Shown here: positions 11,558 through 23,930 of the stretch, in pieces | How positions within the stretch are numbered: the stretch's first letter is position 1 | Layout: each line of letters opens with the position of its first letter | From: Amborella trichopoda | Taxonomy: Eukaryota; Streptophyta; Magnoliopsida; Amborellales; Amborellaceae | DNA: 64,000 bases | Reading direction: 5' to 3' | NCBI RefSeq assembly: GCF_000471905.2 | Contig: NW_006499776.1 | Coordinates: 1,765,713 to 1,829,712 of the forward strand | Notes under the pieces: generated by a model | The model's input: the letters and a program-made list of their open reading frames with translations, nothing else | What the model was told of the DNA's origin: nothing | The model's database searches: none | Position numbers and translations under genes: made by a program

Positions 11558-12019
11558 TTCTCATTCACTCATTCTTATTTTATTCTTTCTTCCCTCTCTT
11601 TATTATTTATTTAACTACTTTACCCCTAAAATTAGAACCATTAATTCATAAATCCCATCAAAGAGGAGTATACTATATTTGGTTTTCATTAGCAGTTTTC
11701 AAGTGAGAGTCCATGTGAGATATCGAGTTTAAAAAAGGTGCCCGAAATCAAACCGAGCTACTGGACAGCTGGAGGGCTTTCGTTCATTAATCTAAGAGGG
11801 AAATAACCTGGGCTTATCCCATGAACTCAAACCACAGTGAGGTAGGTTCTCGAGTCCATAACTTCATCGCTTTAAAATCCTACCATAGTTGAACATACCT
11901 ATCCGTATGTGATGCAAGAGCCAGACATGTGCTCATGAAGGCTAATGGTGGTTTGAGAGGGGGTCAATCGAACCCGGGGCCCTAAGGGAGCCCGAGCACG
12001 GTAGATCCAGTCCCAACCA
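11558..12019 (+). mobile_element. 5' LTR of the plus-strand Tat element, right part
   Basis: This is the U5 end of the LTR interrupted at 7,696. It holds a diverged copy of the conserved U5 block (CTGGAGGGCTTTCGTTCATTAATCTAAG-like, compare 37,965). It ends CCCAACCA at 12,019, two bases before a degenerate tRNA-Arg PBS. Direction and order agree with the left part at 4.45-7.70 kb. Confidence 0.7.
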
Positions 12020-12021
12020 AC

Positions 12022-12039
12022 TGACAACTCCATCGAGGA
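12022..12039 (+). other. Degenerate tRNA-Arg primer binding site
   Basis: TGACAACTCCATCGAGGA matches 13 of 18 bases of TGGCGACTCCACTGGGGA, the form complementary to the 3' end of plant tRNA-Arg(ACG). It lies two bases after a CA-ending LTR, as expected for minus-strand priming in the Tat lineage. Confidence 0.7.
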
Positions 12040-12975
12040 TAGGCCACCCTTTTGTTGGTTCGTCCACTCTCAAACCGGTATCTCATCTCACTCTTCTTAA
12101 AAAATGGAATGGAGTCTAATTACTCCTCTCTCATCCAAATTGGGGATTTCATTATTCCCACATTTGTGAATGTAACGACGGAAGTAAGATTCTTCAATCT
12201 ACTACTCCCATGTTTCTTTTGAGTGGTCTCTCTAACCGTACCATTTGATCTTAGGCTCAGGTACATACTCCCTCTCTACTTGCATTAAAGGCAAGTCCAT
12301 TGATGTCAATTGCATGAGCAGTTCTAAAACCGCTGCCCTTCATGTTCACACTGCTACTGATGGACTCTCCACCAGTCATAGGCTCGAGAGTGGTTCTAAG
12401 ACCATTCCCTTTTCTCTCGCAACTGGTTCTTCTAAGACCATTGCTTCAGTGGGTAACCACAAGGGCAACCTGTCTCTACTCCACATGAGCACTACTCATA
12501 CTAGTATATTGCCCCACACACATCATGCTAGCCGATCCCTCGCCAGACCATCTAATTCGAATGGCTCCAAAGCCATCCATTACACACTTACATATGTCAT
12601 GGCAAATGGCTCAGCCATCACTGTGATGAATCGGGGCAGGTAAAAGCTACCTCCAACCACCTCACTTGCTTTGGGTCTCTTGGGACCCAGACTAAAAGTG
12701 GTTCTCAAGCCACTCATACTGCATTGCATAATATTCACCCAGCTCGGGGCAGTCCAAATATTGCACATAGGAAAGCACACGACTTACAACTCGGTGAAAG
12801 GTCACAAATAAATATGCGCATGCATGAGAACCAAAGTGGTCCTATGACCGTTGCAACTGCAAAGGTTAACATCCCAAATGCCAGACCACTTACTTCACCA
12901 CAGGTTGGCTCTCAAGCCACTTTGAACACCTCTATGGATCGTTCACACACATGTAGGTCCAATGTTGTCCACTTG
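12040..12975 (+). pseudogene. 5' internal region with pre-gag ORF remnant (plus-strand Tat)
   Basis: After the PBS the sequence follows the same course as 38,192-38,500 of the fullest Tat copy (including AATTGGGGATTT about 110 bp in). An open frame of 132 codons (12,245-12,643), rich in Ser, Thr and His, lies where the pre-gag ORF of the other copies lies. Similarity at residue level is weak. The segment stops near 12,975, where it meets the internal region of an element in the opposite orientation. Confidence 0.5.
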
Positions 12976-14020
12976 TTGTCACTGGTTCAGGATGCTACTC
13001 TTAGGGAAAACCTTTGAGTGCCAAGGCTGAAGGTGCTTTCTCGAAGGATGAGTAGGCAGGAGCAGCGTTGACTCATGAGGAGGCATAAGTAGAGGGCGAG
13101 GGGACATATGTGATGGCGACACGTGTGCATCCCCTTGAAGAAGGATCACGGGTGACCTGGGGGTCAGCCAGGGCTCGAGCTAGTGATTTGGCCTTTGGAG
13201 GTCGAGAACTACGAGCAAGTGTCGATTAGGGAGCAGGTAAAGGCTTGCCCCTTACAGGGTGCACTTGTGTGTGTTAAGTAGGAAGAGGAGGAGGTCGTCT
13301 CCTGTGTACTCGGGTTGGCGTAATGACGACATTGCTCCAAGCAGTGAGATGCATGTGATCAGCATGGGCAAGACCTGGCCTTAAAAGGATGATTCTGGGT
13401 GCTAACTCGAGGTTGCACAAGGATTGCCGCAAGGTGTGGCTCGAGTGGGTGACTCAGAGCCTTGTAGTATGTGTGAGGGGTGGAGACCGTAGGGCTTTCG
13501 CCTCGATGTGTTGAGCCTCTAGGGATAGAGACTGATGGTGTAGGAATATGGGGGGTAGTCATGTGGTGATCCACAGAAGCAATAAAAACTTGCTTGCCTT
13601 TTACAGAAATGGACTGGGCAGCCTTCTGGCATACCTCAAGAATATGACCGGCAAGTGACTTGCTAGTGGCTACGTACATGTTGTGTGTGGCACCAAAAGT
13701 GCTGTCGATGCAAGGTGCCTTGGTGGAGTTTCCACCAGAGCGAGGAGATGGGGAGTGAGGGACCTTTAAGTCCCGCCTCACACAGATCCAGGTTAAGACC
13801 TGGGAGCTAGATAAGAGGTCTTTGCTCAAAAGGATGGTTGGGAATGAAGTTGGAGGAACTTGTTCTCTAGGGACACTCTCGAATGCGAGGATAAGAAAAT
13901 CCTCGATTTAGATGGATGGGTTACAGAACCTGCAAGCCATGAAATGTGAAGGGCTAATGAAAGCAGATAATAAAACAAGAAACTAGCCAAACAAGAACGA
14001 TCAGACTAAGGGGTAGTATG
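12976..14020 (-). pseudogene. 5' internal region with pre-gag ORF (minus-strand Tat)
   Basis: On the minus strand, 13,829 to 13,359 is an open frame of 156 codons (start MSKDLLSSSQVL). It aligns clearly with the 38,431-39,225 ORF: both contain RRDLKVPHSP, then KAAQS, a VxIASVD block, SIPRGSTxxGxSPTVSTP and a PLEPHL-like tail. The product is Pro/Ser/Thr-rich with no known domain. Homology with the 39.0-39.2 kb region continues to about 12,980. Gag itself is absent: the element is cut at the junction near 12,976. Confidence 0.65.
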
Positions 14021-14038
14021 TCCCCAATGGAGTCTCCA
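14021..14038 (-). other. tRNA-Arg primer binding site
   Basis: On the minus strand this reads TGGAGACTCCATTGGGGA, 16 of 18 matches to the tRNA-Arg(ACG) complement. It lies three bases after the TTA end of the LTR at 14,042. This fixes the orientation of the element (minus) and shows that the LTR is its 5' one. Confidence 0.85.
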
Positions 14039-14041
14039 AGC

Positions 14042-16930
14042 TAATTAGGTGCCTGGATCTCGCCCTCCAGATCTTTGAGGATCGGGCAGCACGCATCTCG
14101 AGTTATAGGGGGGACCTCAGACTTTTGTGATCACTCTCTCAGGAACCTTGTTTCTAAAACGAGGGCAAGTATTACCAACCGGTGATGAATATAAGGTGGG
14201 TCAGAATTTACTCGGGCTGGCTCGTGTGGGCACCCACTTAGATCATGAAGAAAGCCCCCGTGTAAAAATTGGTTCGAAATTTCCTCCCTTGGCTTGTATT
14301 CGCTTGTTTTCTGCAATCACACACATATGGCAAATATTATAACACAGGTGGGTCGATAGACCTCACTCTTTTCCTCTTTGGTGAATGTACACAAGCATGT
14401 GCATTCAAAAGAAGAAGAGAAGAATAAGAGAAGAAGGATGGGGGAAAGAAGAATTTGATCAAGCGGGGAGATCAACACAGTGACTAAGCTGGTGAATAGT
14501 TAGCCTGACGTGGTAGTAAAATAGGCTCGATAACTCAGATCGGCTCATAAGATTACTACTTGACGTCAACACCGATACTGACTAGTTAGACATGATGGTT
14601 AGTCTGTCATGGCATTAAAGTGAGCACAGTAATTTTGGCACAACAACATTACGTCTAGATGACAGGACTATCATAAGAGGCTAATCTCAACCCTTCTTGA
14701 TCTAAAGAAAGGATAACAAAAATTTAAATCATAAAGAGAGAGTAAAAAGTAAGAGAATAAGAAAGAGAAGAGAATAGAAAGAGAGGAAGAGAAAGAAAGA
14801 AGGAGAAGAGTGTGAGAGAAGAGAGAATGAATGAGAAGAATTTGAGAGACACAATCGGCGCTAGGCATCACTAGTTGGGTTCGAAGATGAAGAGAAGGAA
14901 AGGGACAGTCGGCGATAGGCATCGTCGGTTGAGTTAGAAGAAGAAGAGAGAGACAGACATAGTCAACGCTAGGCTTCATCGATTGCTTTTAAGAAAAGAG
15001 GAGAGAGAAGCATAGTTAGTGCTGGGCATCGTCGATTGGGTTCAAAAAATAAGAGAGAGATGAATACAGTCGGTGCTACGCTTCATTGACTGTGTTTAAG
15101 AAAAGAGGAGAGAGAAGAGAGAAAAGATGCAGTCGACGCTAGGCTTCATTGACTGTATTAGATAGAGAAGAGAGATATATAGATAAGAAGAAGATAGAGA
15201 AGATGCGGGCAGAACAGAGAGAAAGAGAGATAGAGATGGAAAGAAGAGAGAGATAGAGACGAGCAGAAGAGAGTTAGAGAGATAGAGATGAGAAGAAGAG
15301 AGAGAAAGAGAAGGATAAGGATGAGAAGAAGAGAGAGATAAAAACAAGGAGAAGAGAGAGAAAGAGAGAGATGAGAAGGAGAGAGAAAGAGAGTAGGAGA
15401 GAGAAAGAGGGAAGGAGAGAGAAAGAGAGAAGGAGAGAGAAAAAGGGGAGGAGAGAGAAAGTTACCTTCTCGAGTGATACTAGTCCTTTTCTTCTCTCTC
15501 CTCTCTCTCTCTCCAAGATGTACCCACAAACTCAAGCAAAAATTGAAGTATTTATTCAATATTGAAGAATGAACCCAAGGGGTGCTTTACAATGAAGCCT
15601 TGCATGTTTATATAGAATTGGGCTAAAACATGGGTGTACACTAAAATACTACCTAAAATTAAAGATAATTACAATTTTATTGAATTAAAAGAAATTCTAA
15701 AGATGGGTGCAAAATGACTATTTTGCCCCTGCATAACAATGTGTCGAATTTAAAAACAGTTCTTGCTGCTGCCCGAGAACTTGCGTGATCTTCTACAGCT
15801 GACCCAAGGTTATTCAGATGCCCTTTTGATCGAAATATTATTATTATCTTGTATGGCTTAGCATGACGATCGTTTTGACACCAACTTCGAGCTATGAATC
15901 ATGTTTTTGAGCCATGATCATGAGACTTGAATTTTGGATGAATCTTGAAAACTTTGGATAGATTGTGTTCTCGTTCCTCAATGTTTTTTTTAGTTTCTTT
16001 GCTGAATTGCACTGAGTATGCCGTCACGATCATGTTGCAACAAATGCAGCTTGATTTCGTGTCCGAATGAAGATTTTGTCGCCTTGCGTTTTTTACCAGA
16101 ATCTTAAAATTCGACAGTCGAAATTTACAGAAACTTCTATGACTTCGTGTGTGAAATCCAATCTTTCATCGTACATGAGGTTGAGACCATAGATAGCCAC
16201 AGATGTCATGCACATAATGCAATTGGTTGCATGCTGATCGGGTATGTGAGCTTCATGATTTGGCCGCTTGAGTGAGGGGTGCTGCTGCTGAATTTTCTGT
16301 AACTTTCTTCATGGATCAACAACTTCTTTCTAGTTTTTCTCCCTACTCAGGCATCATTACGGGACATACCATCTATCGAATCGCTCGATTTGATGACATG
16401 AACTAGCTCACCCAATTTGGGAGCGATTCGACTTAGAACAAGTGAGATATATGCCCCGAAAGTGACTGCTCGTGATTGTGAAAACAACCAAATTTAATGG
16501 TGTTTTGGTGCGGGGTGGCCACATGGGAATAGTGTGCAGCCCACCCCTTTTCAGTGTTTTACCCATAACTTTATCCTGGAGTGCCCAATTAAGCTGAAAC
16601 TTGATCCATAAGGGTTTTCGACTATGTCGGATCCAATGGTGGTGGTCCCACAACTGTTTGATGCACCAAAAATACAGCTATAGTTATGGGGTCCATTTCG
16701 GGGTGGTAGAGGCCAATTTTTCCGAAATTGTTTCTTTTCGTTCATTGCCATAAACATGTCTGATCGCAATAAAACTTCGTAGGTGGTCTTTTGAAGTGTT
16801 TATGAAGATCTTGATCAATTATGGAGCAATTTTGGGACTGTCGAACATGCACTTATTATGTAGGCTTTATTGATTTGCTTTCTTCTTTATTTCACATCAA
16901 GAACCAAGGTGTTGAAAATACATTCAAACA
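14042..16930 (-). mobile_element. 5' LTR of a minus-strand Tat element
   Basis: The minus-strand start is TGTTTGAATG (16,930) and the end is CCTAATTA (14,042), then the PBS. The order is U3 with the family's conserved blocks (GGATCC.AATGGTGGTGG near 16,630), TATATAAA at 15,614-15,607, a GA/CT-rich leader, hairpin repeats (15,165-14,830) and U5. Length is 2,889 bp, shorter than the 3.3- and 3.86-kb copies mainly because the hairpin array is short. No matching 3' LTR is found downstream; the internal part ends near 12,976. Confidence 0.85.
14830..15165 (-). repeat. Hairpin-unit array in the LTR leader (short, CAGTC type)
   Basis: About six units are seen, for instance (plus strand) CAGTCGACG, CTAGGCTTC, ATTGACTG near 15,130. 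On the minus strand the core is GAAGCCTAGC with CAGTC/GACTG arms, the same type as in the 36.4-37.4 kb array. Others carry CGGCGAT-AGGC-ATCGTCG arms. Confidence 0.75.
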
Positions 16931-18143
16931 GTGCCAGGTGGCACAAGCATGCTCCAGCCCATAATGAAGATGTCTCTCATGCTTGCTCCCTCTCTCTCCT
17001 CATGCATGCCTACTGATATGCCATTTGTCATTACATGCTTCCATCTCATGGTGATGGCTCCCATGCTTGCCCTTCTCTCTCTCCTCATACATGACCTCTT
17101 GAATGCCTTGTGCCAATAGCATGCTACTACACCCAAGCTTACTTATACCCCCTTCTCACACATCCTTTTAGTTTGCTCTCTTTCTACTCACTACACTCTC
17201 TCACCCACGTTCTACCCCTCGTTCCTTAAGACTTTGAGCTTTGAGATCTTAAACAGCCTTTGGCCCATCCTTTCGAGTTGGGCATTTGAAGTGAAATCTG
17301 TGTAGAGCACTTTGGAGTTTCGTTTAGTGCTATAAGTGGATCTAGTTTTCATATTTTTATGCTTTATATTGATGCATGTTTGCGTAGCTTATCAAAATAT
17401 GTGATTTAAGTATGAGTATGGGTGCGAAAATGGGTGCGAGTGCATGTTACTAAAATTCTGCTAGAGTGTGCCAGAATTGTGACTCCAGTTTGAGAAATTG
17501 TTTGAGTATTCTATATATCTCCTTAGACCATGAAATTTTGTGAAAGCATAGCTTATTGAGTTTATTTTATCATGGAAAATACCTCATGTTAATACCCCTT
17601 TTTGTTTAAAAGTTATTCACCATTTTCTGAAACATGTCAGATTTGTGAAATAAAATTCCATGAATTTTAAGTGTTCTTATGTCGAATTGTTCACTAACCA
17701 AAACATATCAAAATGAGTGAAAATCACTTTTAAATGAAACATACATGAGTATATTCTAAAAATGGTGTTGGAAACTACAACTGAATTCCTTGTGATTTGA
17801 AAGTTAAGCTCATTTTCCTCTAAGTATGTCATCCTGGATTTTCTGCTTTGAAAAAAGGAATTTTGTTCAAGAACATCAAATATTTTGGCAAACTTCAACC
17901 CAAAATTTGGGGTTACCCCCTTCACCAAATTTGTGTTTTCATGAGCATAGTATGTTATAAAAGTGGTCTCAGGTCCAAATGATAATTTTATCTCTTGATA
18001 TGCCTTTATAAGTGAACTGTTTTCATTGCGAAAACTAAGAAAAATAATCAAAAGATGTCTTTTGAGCTAATGAGCCTGATGTTATGTAGTATGCTTTGGG
18101 CATATTGTTGTTATGTAGTATACTTTGCGGCGTTGTTTCATGC
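16931..18143. other. Unassigned DNA between two Tat elements
   Basis: The first 190 bp carry two copies of a CATGCTTG-CTCTCTCTCCTCAT motif. From 17,150 the DNA becomes AT-rich and non-coding; an ACTTATACCCCC at about 17,140 could be the TATA region of an unrelated LTR. An open minus-strand frame of 124 codons at 18,051-17,677 shows no recognisable domain and is probably chance. Confidence 0.4.
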
Positions 18144-20775
18144 TGATTAGGTTCCTCGATCTCTTCCTACAGATCTAGATGATCTGGTGGCACGTCTCGG
18201 GTTTCTGGTGGACCCAAGATTTGAGATCACTCTCGTGGAACCTTGCTCGAGGGCAAGGGCAAGTATACTAACCAATGACAAAGGAATTCTAGGTGGGTTC
18301 GGGACTTACTCGGGCTGGCTCCCATGGGCACCCTCTTAGATGACAAAGAAAGCCCCCCAGCTGCTTGAGCTGTTTCGAAATCGCCTCCCTTGACGTGTAA
18401 TTCTCTTGTTTTTCTGCACAACACTTCTATGGTTAATTTGTAAGACAAGTGGATTGAAGGGACCCACCCTTGTCTTAAGGCGATGCACGTTCACATGAGA
18501 AGGCAATGAAGATGAAAGATAGAAAGGAGAAGAGAGATTGACAGAGAGGCGAGACTAGCATGACAACCTGAAGCCAGCGATTCGGAGTGGTAGCAAGACG
18601 AGCATGATTCACAGGACCAGCACAGCGGCAATACTAATCGAAATTGAGGTCGATGCGTCAGTGACAGGCTAGATCTACCCTCAGTCACGTGAGAAGAGAA
18701 AGAGGGGAAGAGGAAAGAACAAGACAACAAAGAGAACGGGAGATTCAGACATCAGTAGGCATCGCGGTGGGCAATTCAAGGAGACAGCACATCCCTTGTG
18801 GACGGCTCCAGCTCCTGTGGAGGCACATGGCGATAGATTCTCCCAGGTCGTACGACAATAGACGTGGGACACAAGGAGAACAACGACGAGCATCGGGCAC
18901 ACGGAGGAGGCTAGCGAATAGCGATAGGTGTTGCCAAAAACCCCTAGCAAGCGGTGATAGGCATCGCCATCTACACTAGACACGTGACAGGGAGAGACCC
19001 CTGTGGGTGGTAACAAACCTTACCGTTTAGGATATTCACTTAGACGTCAAAGTTATGTTTGTGGGCAGTGATGGGCAGCGTCATCTACAGACCTCACTTG
19101 ACGGAAGAAACAGACAAGTAGAAGGGGAAGGAGACTCACACATGACACTGCCATCGCCATGCACACCCTGTGAGATCGAGGGAGAGGCATGCACGACACT
19201 GCCACTGCCGTGCACGGCCTTTGCAAGAAACTCAGACGACGAAGAGGGTGAAGAGAGGGGAGAAGAGAGAAGAAGAAAAGAAAAAGAGAAAAGAGAAAAG
19301 AGAAAAGAAAGAAGGTTTACCTCAACCCCAAGGGTACCAGTCAAAAGTTTCTCTCTCTCAGTCTCTCTCTCAAGTGTGACACCACAATGGTAAGAAAGAG
19401 AAACTTGTATCAAGTGAAAACTCTCTCTTGTGTGTGTGTATGTATCTGTCCTCTCTTCCTTTTCTACGTAAAATGATGGTATGTACATATAAACGTGCGC
19501 CCCAAACATGGGTGGATGATCAAAAGTATCTTTATTTGTTGTAAATTAAGATTAAATTGAATTAAAAGAATTTAGAAAATAGGGTGTAAAATGACAGATT
19601 TGTCGCTTCCTAACAAGTTGTGGAATTTCAGAACAGTCCCTGTGTTTCTTTAGGACTTGCGTGATCTTGCATGGCTGATCCAGGGTCGTTCTGATGCTCA
19701 GTTGATCGTAAGATAGCTGTTTTCTTCTAGGGCTTAACATGAATATTGATTTGATACCAACTTCGAGCGATGGATCGTGTTTTTGGTGCACAATCATGCG
19801 ACTTGAATTATGAGTAGATCTTGAAACTTTGAATAGATAGTGTGTTCATTACTTGATTTGTTTTATGTTTTCATCGTTGAATCACACTGAGCATACCGCT
19901 ACGATCATGGGATACCAAACACAGCTCGATTCCATGACAGAACGTAGATTTTGCAAGTTTGGAATTTTGGTTGGAATCAAGGATTCCAACGACTAAATTT
20001 GCAGTCTGATTGTCGGCTTCGTGTGCAAAATCCAACTGTTCATCATGTACGGGGTTCGGGTCAGAGGTGGCCGAGACCCTATGCCCGCAATGAAACAGGT
20101 CTCGTGTCGATCCAACTCGTGAGCAATGTGATTTGGCCACTCGAGCGAGGCACAACGCTGCTAAATTTCCTGCACTTTCTTCACATATTAGCAACTTCTC
20201 TCAAGCTTTTCTTCACACTCGGGTATCGTCATGGGGCGTGCCGCATATCGAATCGCTCGTTTTGATTAAACGAACATGTTCACCAAATTTGAGTACGATC
20301 TGATATGGTATTTTCTATATATGAGCATCAAAAGTCACTGGTCATGACTGTCCCTTCAATGTTGTAGTGTTGCAGGATGGCCACACGGGATTAGCGTGCT
20401 GCTCCCTCTGTTTCAATCTTTCAACTACAACTTCTTCTTTGAATGTCCATCTGAGCTAAAATTTGACCCTTGGGGGTTTTCATCCATGCTGGATCCAATG
20501 GAGATGGTCCCCTTAGCAATTTGACAAACTAAAAATGTAACTCTAGTTATAGGGGTCCGTTTCAGGGTGCTAGAGGCCGATTATACAGAAACTGTTTCTC
20601 AATGTGCACTGCCTTAGACATGTTGAAATGTGACAAAACTTGGTAGGAGACTTTTGAGAGACCTCATGAAGATCTTGACCAATTTTTGGGGCTGTTCTGA
20701 TACTATCAAATTTCCACTACTTGCTAGGCCTTTATTGAGCAGGGCCCCCATGTTGATGAAAAATACCTTCCAACT
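18144..20775 (-). mobile_element. 3' LTR of a minus-strand Tat element
   Basis: On the minus strand the LTR starts AGTTGGAAGGTATTTT (20,775) and ends CCTAATCA (18,144). It shares all U3 blocks with the other Tat LTRs. A TATA-like TTTATATG lies at about 19,496-19,489, followed by a CT-rich leader and hairpin-type repeats (19,245-18,745). The minus-strand sequence just before its start (CGGTGGGGCATGA) is polypurine-like, and the region beyond 20,776 matches the 3' internal region at 50.0-51.2 kb. It is therefore a 3' LTR rather than a solo one. Length is 2,632 bp. Confidence 0.8.
18745..19245 (-). repeat. Diverged hairpin-type repeats in the LTR leader
   Basis: Units with GATAGGCATCGCC (minus strand GGCGATGCCTATC) recur, e.g. 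near 18,920 and 18,955. There are also paired TGCACGACACTGCCA / GCCGTGCACGG blocks. The GCCTATC core matches that of the other arrays, but the arms are different and the units less regular. Confidence 0.6.
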
Positions 20776-21219
20776 TCATGCCCCACCGACTGTTGTGCTT
20801 TGAAAGAATTGAGAAGTGCAATCATTCAAGAAGTTTGAGGGATCTAGTCAAAGTCCTCACCCTAAAGGGACTATCCGCGGTTCTGAAGCATGAGGCCTTT
20901 GTCAGGACCTCGTACACAACCAGGCCTTTTTGGAAGGCTAAATGCTACAAACCTTCGATCGGTGTTGTTTTTTGCTACACTAGGTTTGCTTTTGATGCTC
21001 AAGGTATCACCTGTAAGTCCCGTCTAGTGGGGTCCAGTCGGGGGCTTCTGACCCAACTCAAAGGTCTAGTCCCATGTAGGCTAAGGGTTTGGTGAAGACT
21101 ACCCTGAAGCCTATGGAAGGTTAGACCCTGGCTTCATCAGTTCCTTGCCTTCGCGATGGTTCTTAGCATTTCTAGAGGGATCTTTTGGTCATCATCCTCA
21201 CGCTCAAGGACTCTTGTTT

Positions 21220-21410
21220 TTGTTGAACTGGGGAGATCTTATGCGGCTCTCACTCCCTGATGAGCCATGAAACTGAGGAGATCTTATGAGGCTCTCACTC
21301 CCTAATGAGCCATGAAACTGGGAGATCATATAAGGCTCTCACTCCCAGATAAGCCCTGAAATCGGGGAGATCTTATGCGACTCTCACTCCCTGATGAGCC
21401 ATTGAAATTG
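21220..21410. repeat. About 50-bp tandem repeat, GGGGAGATCTTATGCGGCTC type
   Basis: Four head-to-tail copies of GGGAGATCTTATG-GGCTCTCACTCCCTGATGAGCC-ATGAAACT are seen, each about 50 bp and differing by a few bases. They lie in the 3' internal region of the minus-strand Tat element. Confidence 0.85.
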
Positions 21411-22359
21411 GAGTGTCAGCTGAGGCATGGAAGTGTATCAACCTACCTTTGGTCCCAGCGCCCTTTCATGGGTTTTCACTTGGAAAGGGGAAGTGGCACT
21501 ATGAAGACGGTTTTCGCCAACTTCTGTTATTTCTAGGCTTTTTTACCCATGACCTTGTGGTCATGTCCACCCTTTTTATCCATTTTTGCCCACGGTGCCC
21601 TTTCGAGGTTTTCACAGTGCCTAGGTTTCCTTTTCCACGGAACTCTCTTACTCATAGTTTCATGACCATGCCCGTCCATCATTTTTACACATGACATTCC
21701 CTTTTCCAGGTGTACACCATGCCCTTTTTTTAAAAAAATTCATTTTTGGGGTCGTGCCTTTGAGACTTATGTGAAGCCTTTTAACATCTTATGGCTGAGA
21801 TGTGTGTTGTAGTTTAGGATCATACAGCTAGACCGTTGTGGTATTGAATTACAGTCCGTAGAGGCCATAGAGTGAGGTTGGTGATGACTTTGACCCACTT
21901 GGGAAGATGACATGAAGTTGCCTGATAAGAGTTTGCAGTATATGAATGTTGGGTGAACAATGGTGACCCACGAGCTAATGGAGAATATGGGTGCTGAGAT
22001 GGCTTGCAGTTTGGTGAGCATGGGTAAGACTTACTTGGGGAAGATGAAAGATGGTGAAGGTGGCCTATGCGCACGAATAGGCCGGCTAGGGAAGACGTGC
22101 GTGGCGATGTACGTAGATGGTGTGTGCACGTATGTAAACTCACTTGGGAGACAATGGAAATGATGTAGGTGGCCTGTGCACATTAATGGGCCAGCTAGGG
22201 AAGACGTGCGTGGAGATGCACGTAAAGGGTGTGTGCGCCTAGGTAGGTTCATTGAGGAGAAGAAGGAGAGGGTACGTGCAAACCAACGGGTCGGTTAGGG
22301 AAGGCGTACGTGAAGATGCACGTGAAAGGGGTGTGCACCTAGACAGGGCATGTTTTAAG

Positions 22360-23470
22360 GTCGTGCCTCCTAGACCTGAGAAAAGAAGTTTACGGTCATA
22401 TAGTTTTGACCGTGGCTATGTAGTTTCGGGTCATGCAACTAGACCACCACTATAATTTATGGCCATATAGTTTGGACTGTGGCTATGCAGTTTAGGGTCA
22501 TGCAACATGGACCGAGTACGAGTCACCATGTCAGTAGGGCTGCATGGGGGGTAGATATGTGGATAGCAATCTGACTCCTTGCAGATAAAGATAATTAAGG
22601 CTATACACATATGAAGAGGTGTAGATGAAGGTGGTGACCCTACAAGGAGTAGTAAACAGGAGAGGCTTCACTAGGGATTAGGTGGGCCAGTGTGACTCCA
22701 CAGGGACAATGAACATCGGTGTACATGGAACTCTAACAGGCGGGAGCACAGATGTACCCCACTGTGGGTTGAAGGGATAAGAATGGCCTTAACTCTCTAA
22801 GAATGATGGGGTGAGTACGACCCTTGCATACATTTAACTTCGCTGGGGGTCTAGTTGGAGTCATGCGTATGAACCATTTGTCACACTGCGCATTGCAGTT
22901 TTAGGGTCTTATAGCTCGAACCATGGCTATGTAGTTTAAGGTCATACAGTTAGGACCATGCAGTTTGTGGTCATGCACCTAGACCTCCACTACAGTTTAG
23001 GGTCGTATAGTTTGGACCATGGTGCTAAGCCTTTTAACTTCATGCGACCTGGACGTGCACTATGGTTTAAGGTCACACACCTGGACCATGGTCGTAAGTT
23101 TAAAGTCATGTGACAAGGAATTTTTCGTTTAAGGTTGTGCGACTAGACCTTCGCTATAGTTTAAGGTCATATAGTTCAAACCGTGGTCGTGCAGTTTTGA
23201 GTTGTGAGACAAGGACTATGTTGCACAGTTTAAGGTCATGCAGCACGGACTGTGGTGATGTAGTTTAACATCATGCAGCATGGATCGTGGTCGTATAGAT
23301 TTGAGTCATGAGACAAGGACTATGGTTGTGTAGTTTAAGGTCATACAATGTGGACCGTGGTCATACAGTTTTAAGTCGTGAGACAAGGACTATGGCTTTA
23401 CAGTTTAAGGTCATGTAGCACGGACCGTGGCGGTACAGTTTAAGATCATGCAGCGTAGACCGTGACGCAA
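22360..23470. repeat. Tandem array of GGTCATGCAG...GGACC units
   Basis: Some 25 units of about 35-45 bp read GTTTAAGGTCATGCAG followed by C-CGGACCGTGGTCATACA or variants. GGTC and GACC form short inverted repeats in each unit. The same array recurs at 31,850-32,310 and, in reverse, at 48,655-49,460. In all three cases it lies upstream of the opposite-facing TATA block of the 3' internal region. Confidence 0.85.
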
Positions 23471-23922
23471 TGAGGGAAGCGACTCCATGGGGAATAGAGT
23501 CATTACTAGAGACTGAGCTCGTTAAGGAACAAGATTGTGGTATAGGGAATGAACTTCCTGAGGATGTGGGACGCTGGACTAAAGGGGAGTGCCAAGGCAT
23601 GTGCACGTCACTAAGTGTGGAGTGTCCCATTCATCAGTAAGCTTAGTTGATGCGTTAAGTCCCTTGGTGAAGCACGCGGGATTAGCCCTTGACGTTATGT
23701 GCGGCGGTGATCTGTGGACGAGATGCACGGTAATGACACATAGGCGAGACACGCGGCGATAGTCTATGGTTGAGGAGCTTGGTAAAAGTCTTGATGAGGC
23801 GGATGATGATGATGTTTCGGGTCTCAAGCTTGGCCCGCCCTAGCTTGGTCTTATCACCATCAAGAGCTGGGGACTAACGTGTCATTCTGAGTTCGTCAGA
23901 AGCAGTCTTCGGTACTACGGGG

Positions 23923-23930
23923 TACAAAAA
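23923..23930 (+). promoter_or_regulatory. Opposite-facing TATA-like block (degenerate)
   Basis: TACAAAAAGGGGATAAACCC on the plus strand corresponds to TATAAAAGGGGGTAAACCCC at 33,098 and to the minus-strand TATATAAGGGGGTAAAACCC at 47,615. It faces opposite to the element's own coding strand. The TATA core is mutated here (TACAAAAA), so activity is doubtful in this copy. Confidence 0.55.

Noticed and set aside
12245-12643. Stand-alone host gene of 132 codons
   Set aside because: Position after a tRNA-Arg PBS and similarity of the surrounding DNA to other Tat 5' internal regions make it a retrotransposon remnant.
17677-18051. Minus-strand frame of 124 codons in AT-rich DNA
   Set aside because: No recognisable domain, no neighbouring exon or promoter signal, and AT-rich composition; could not be supported as a gene.
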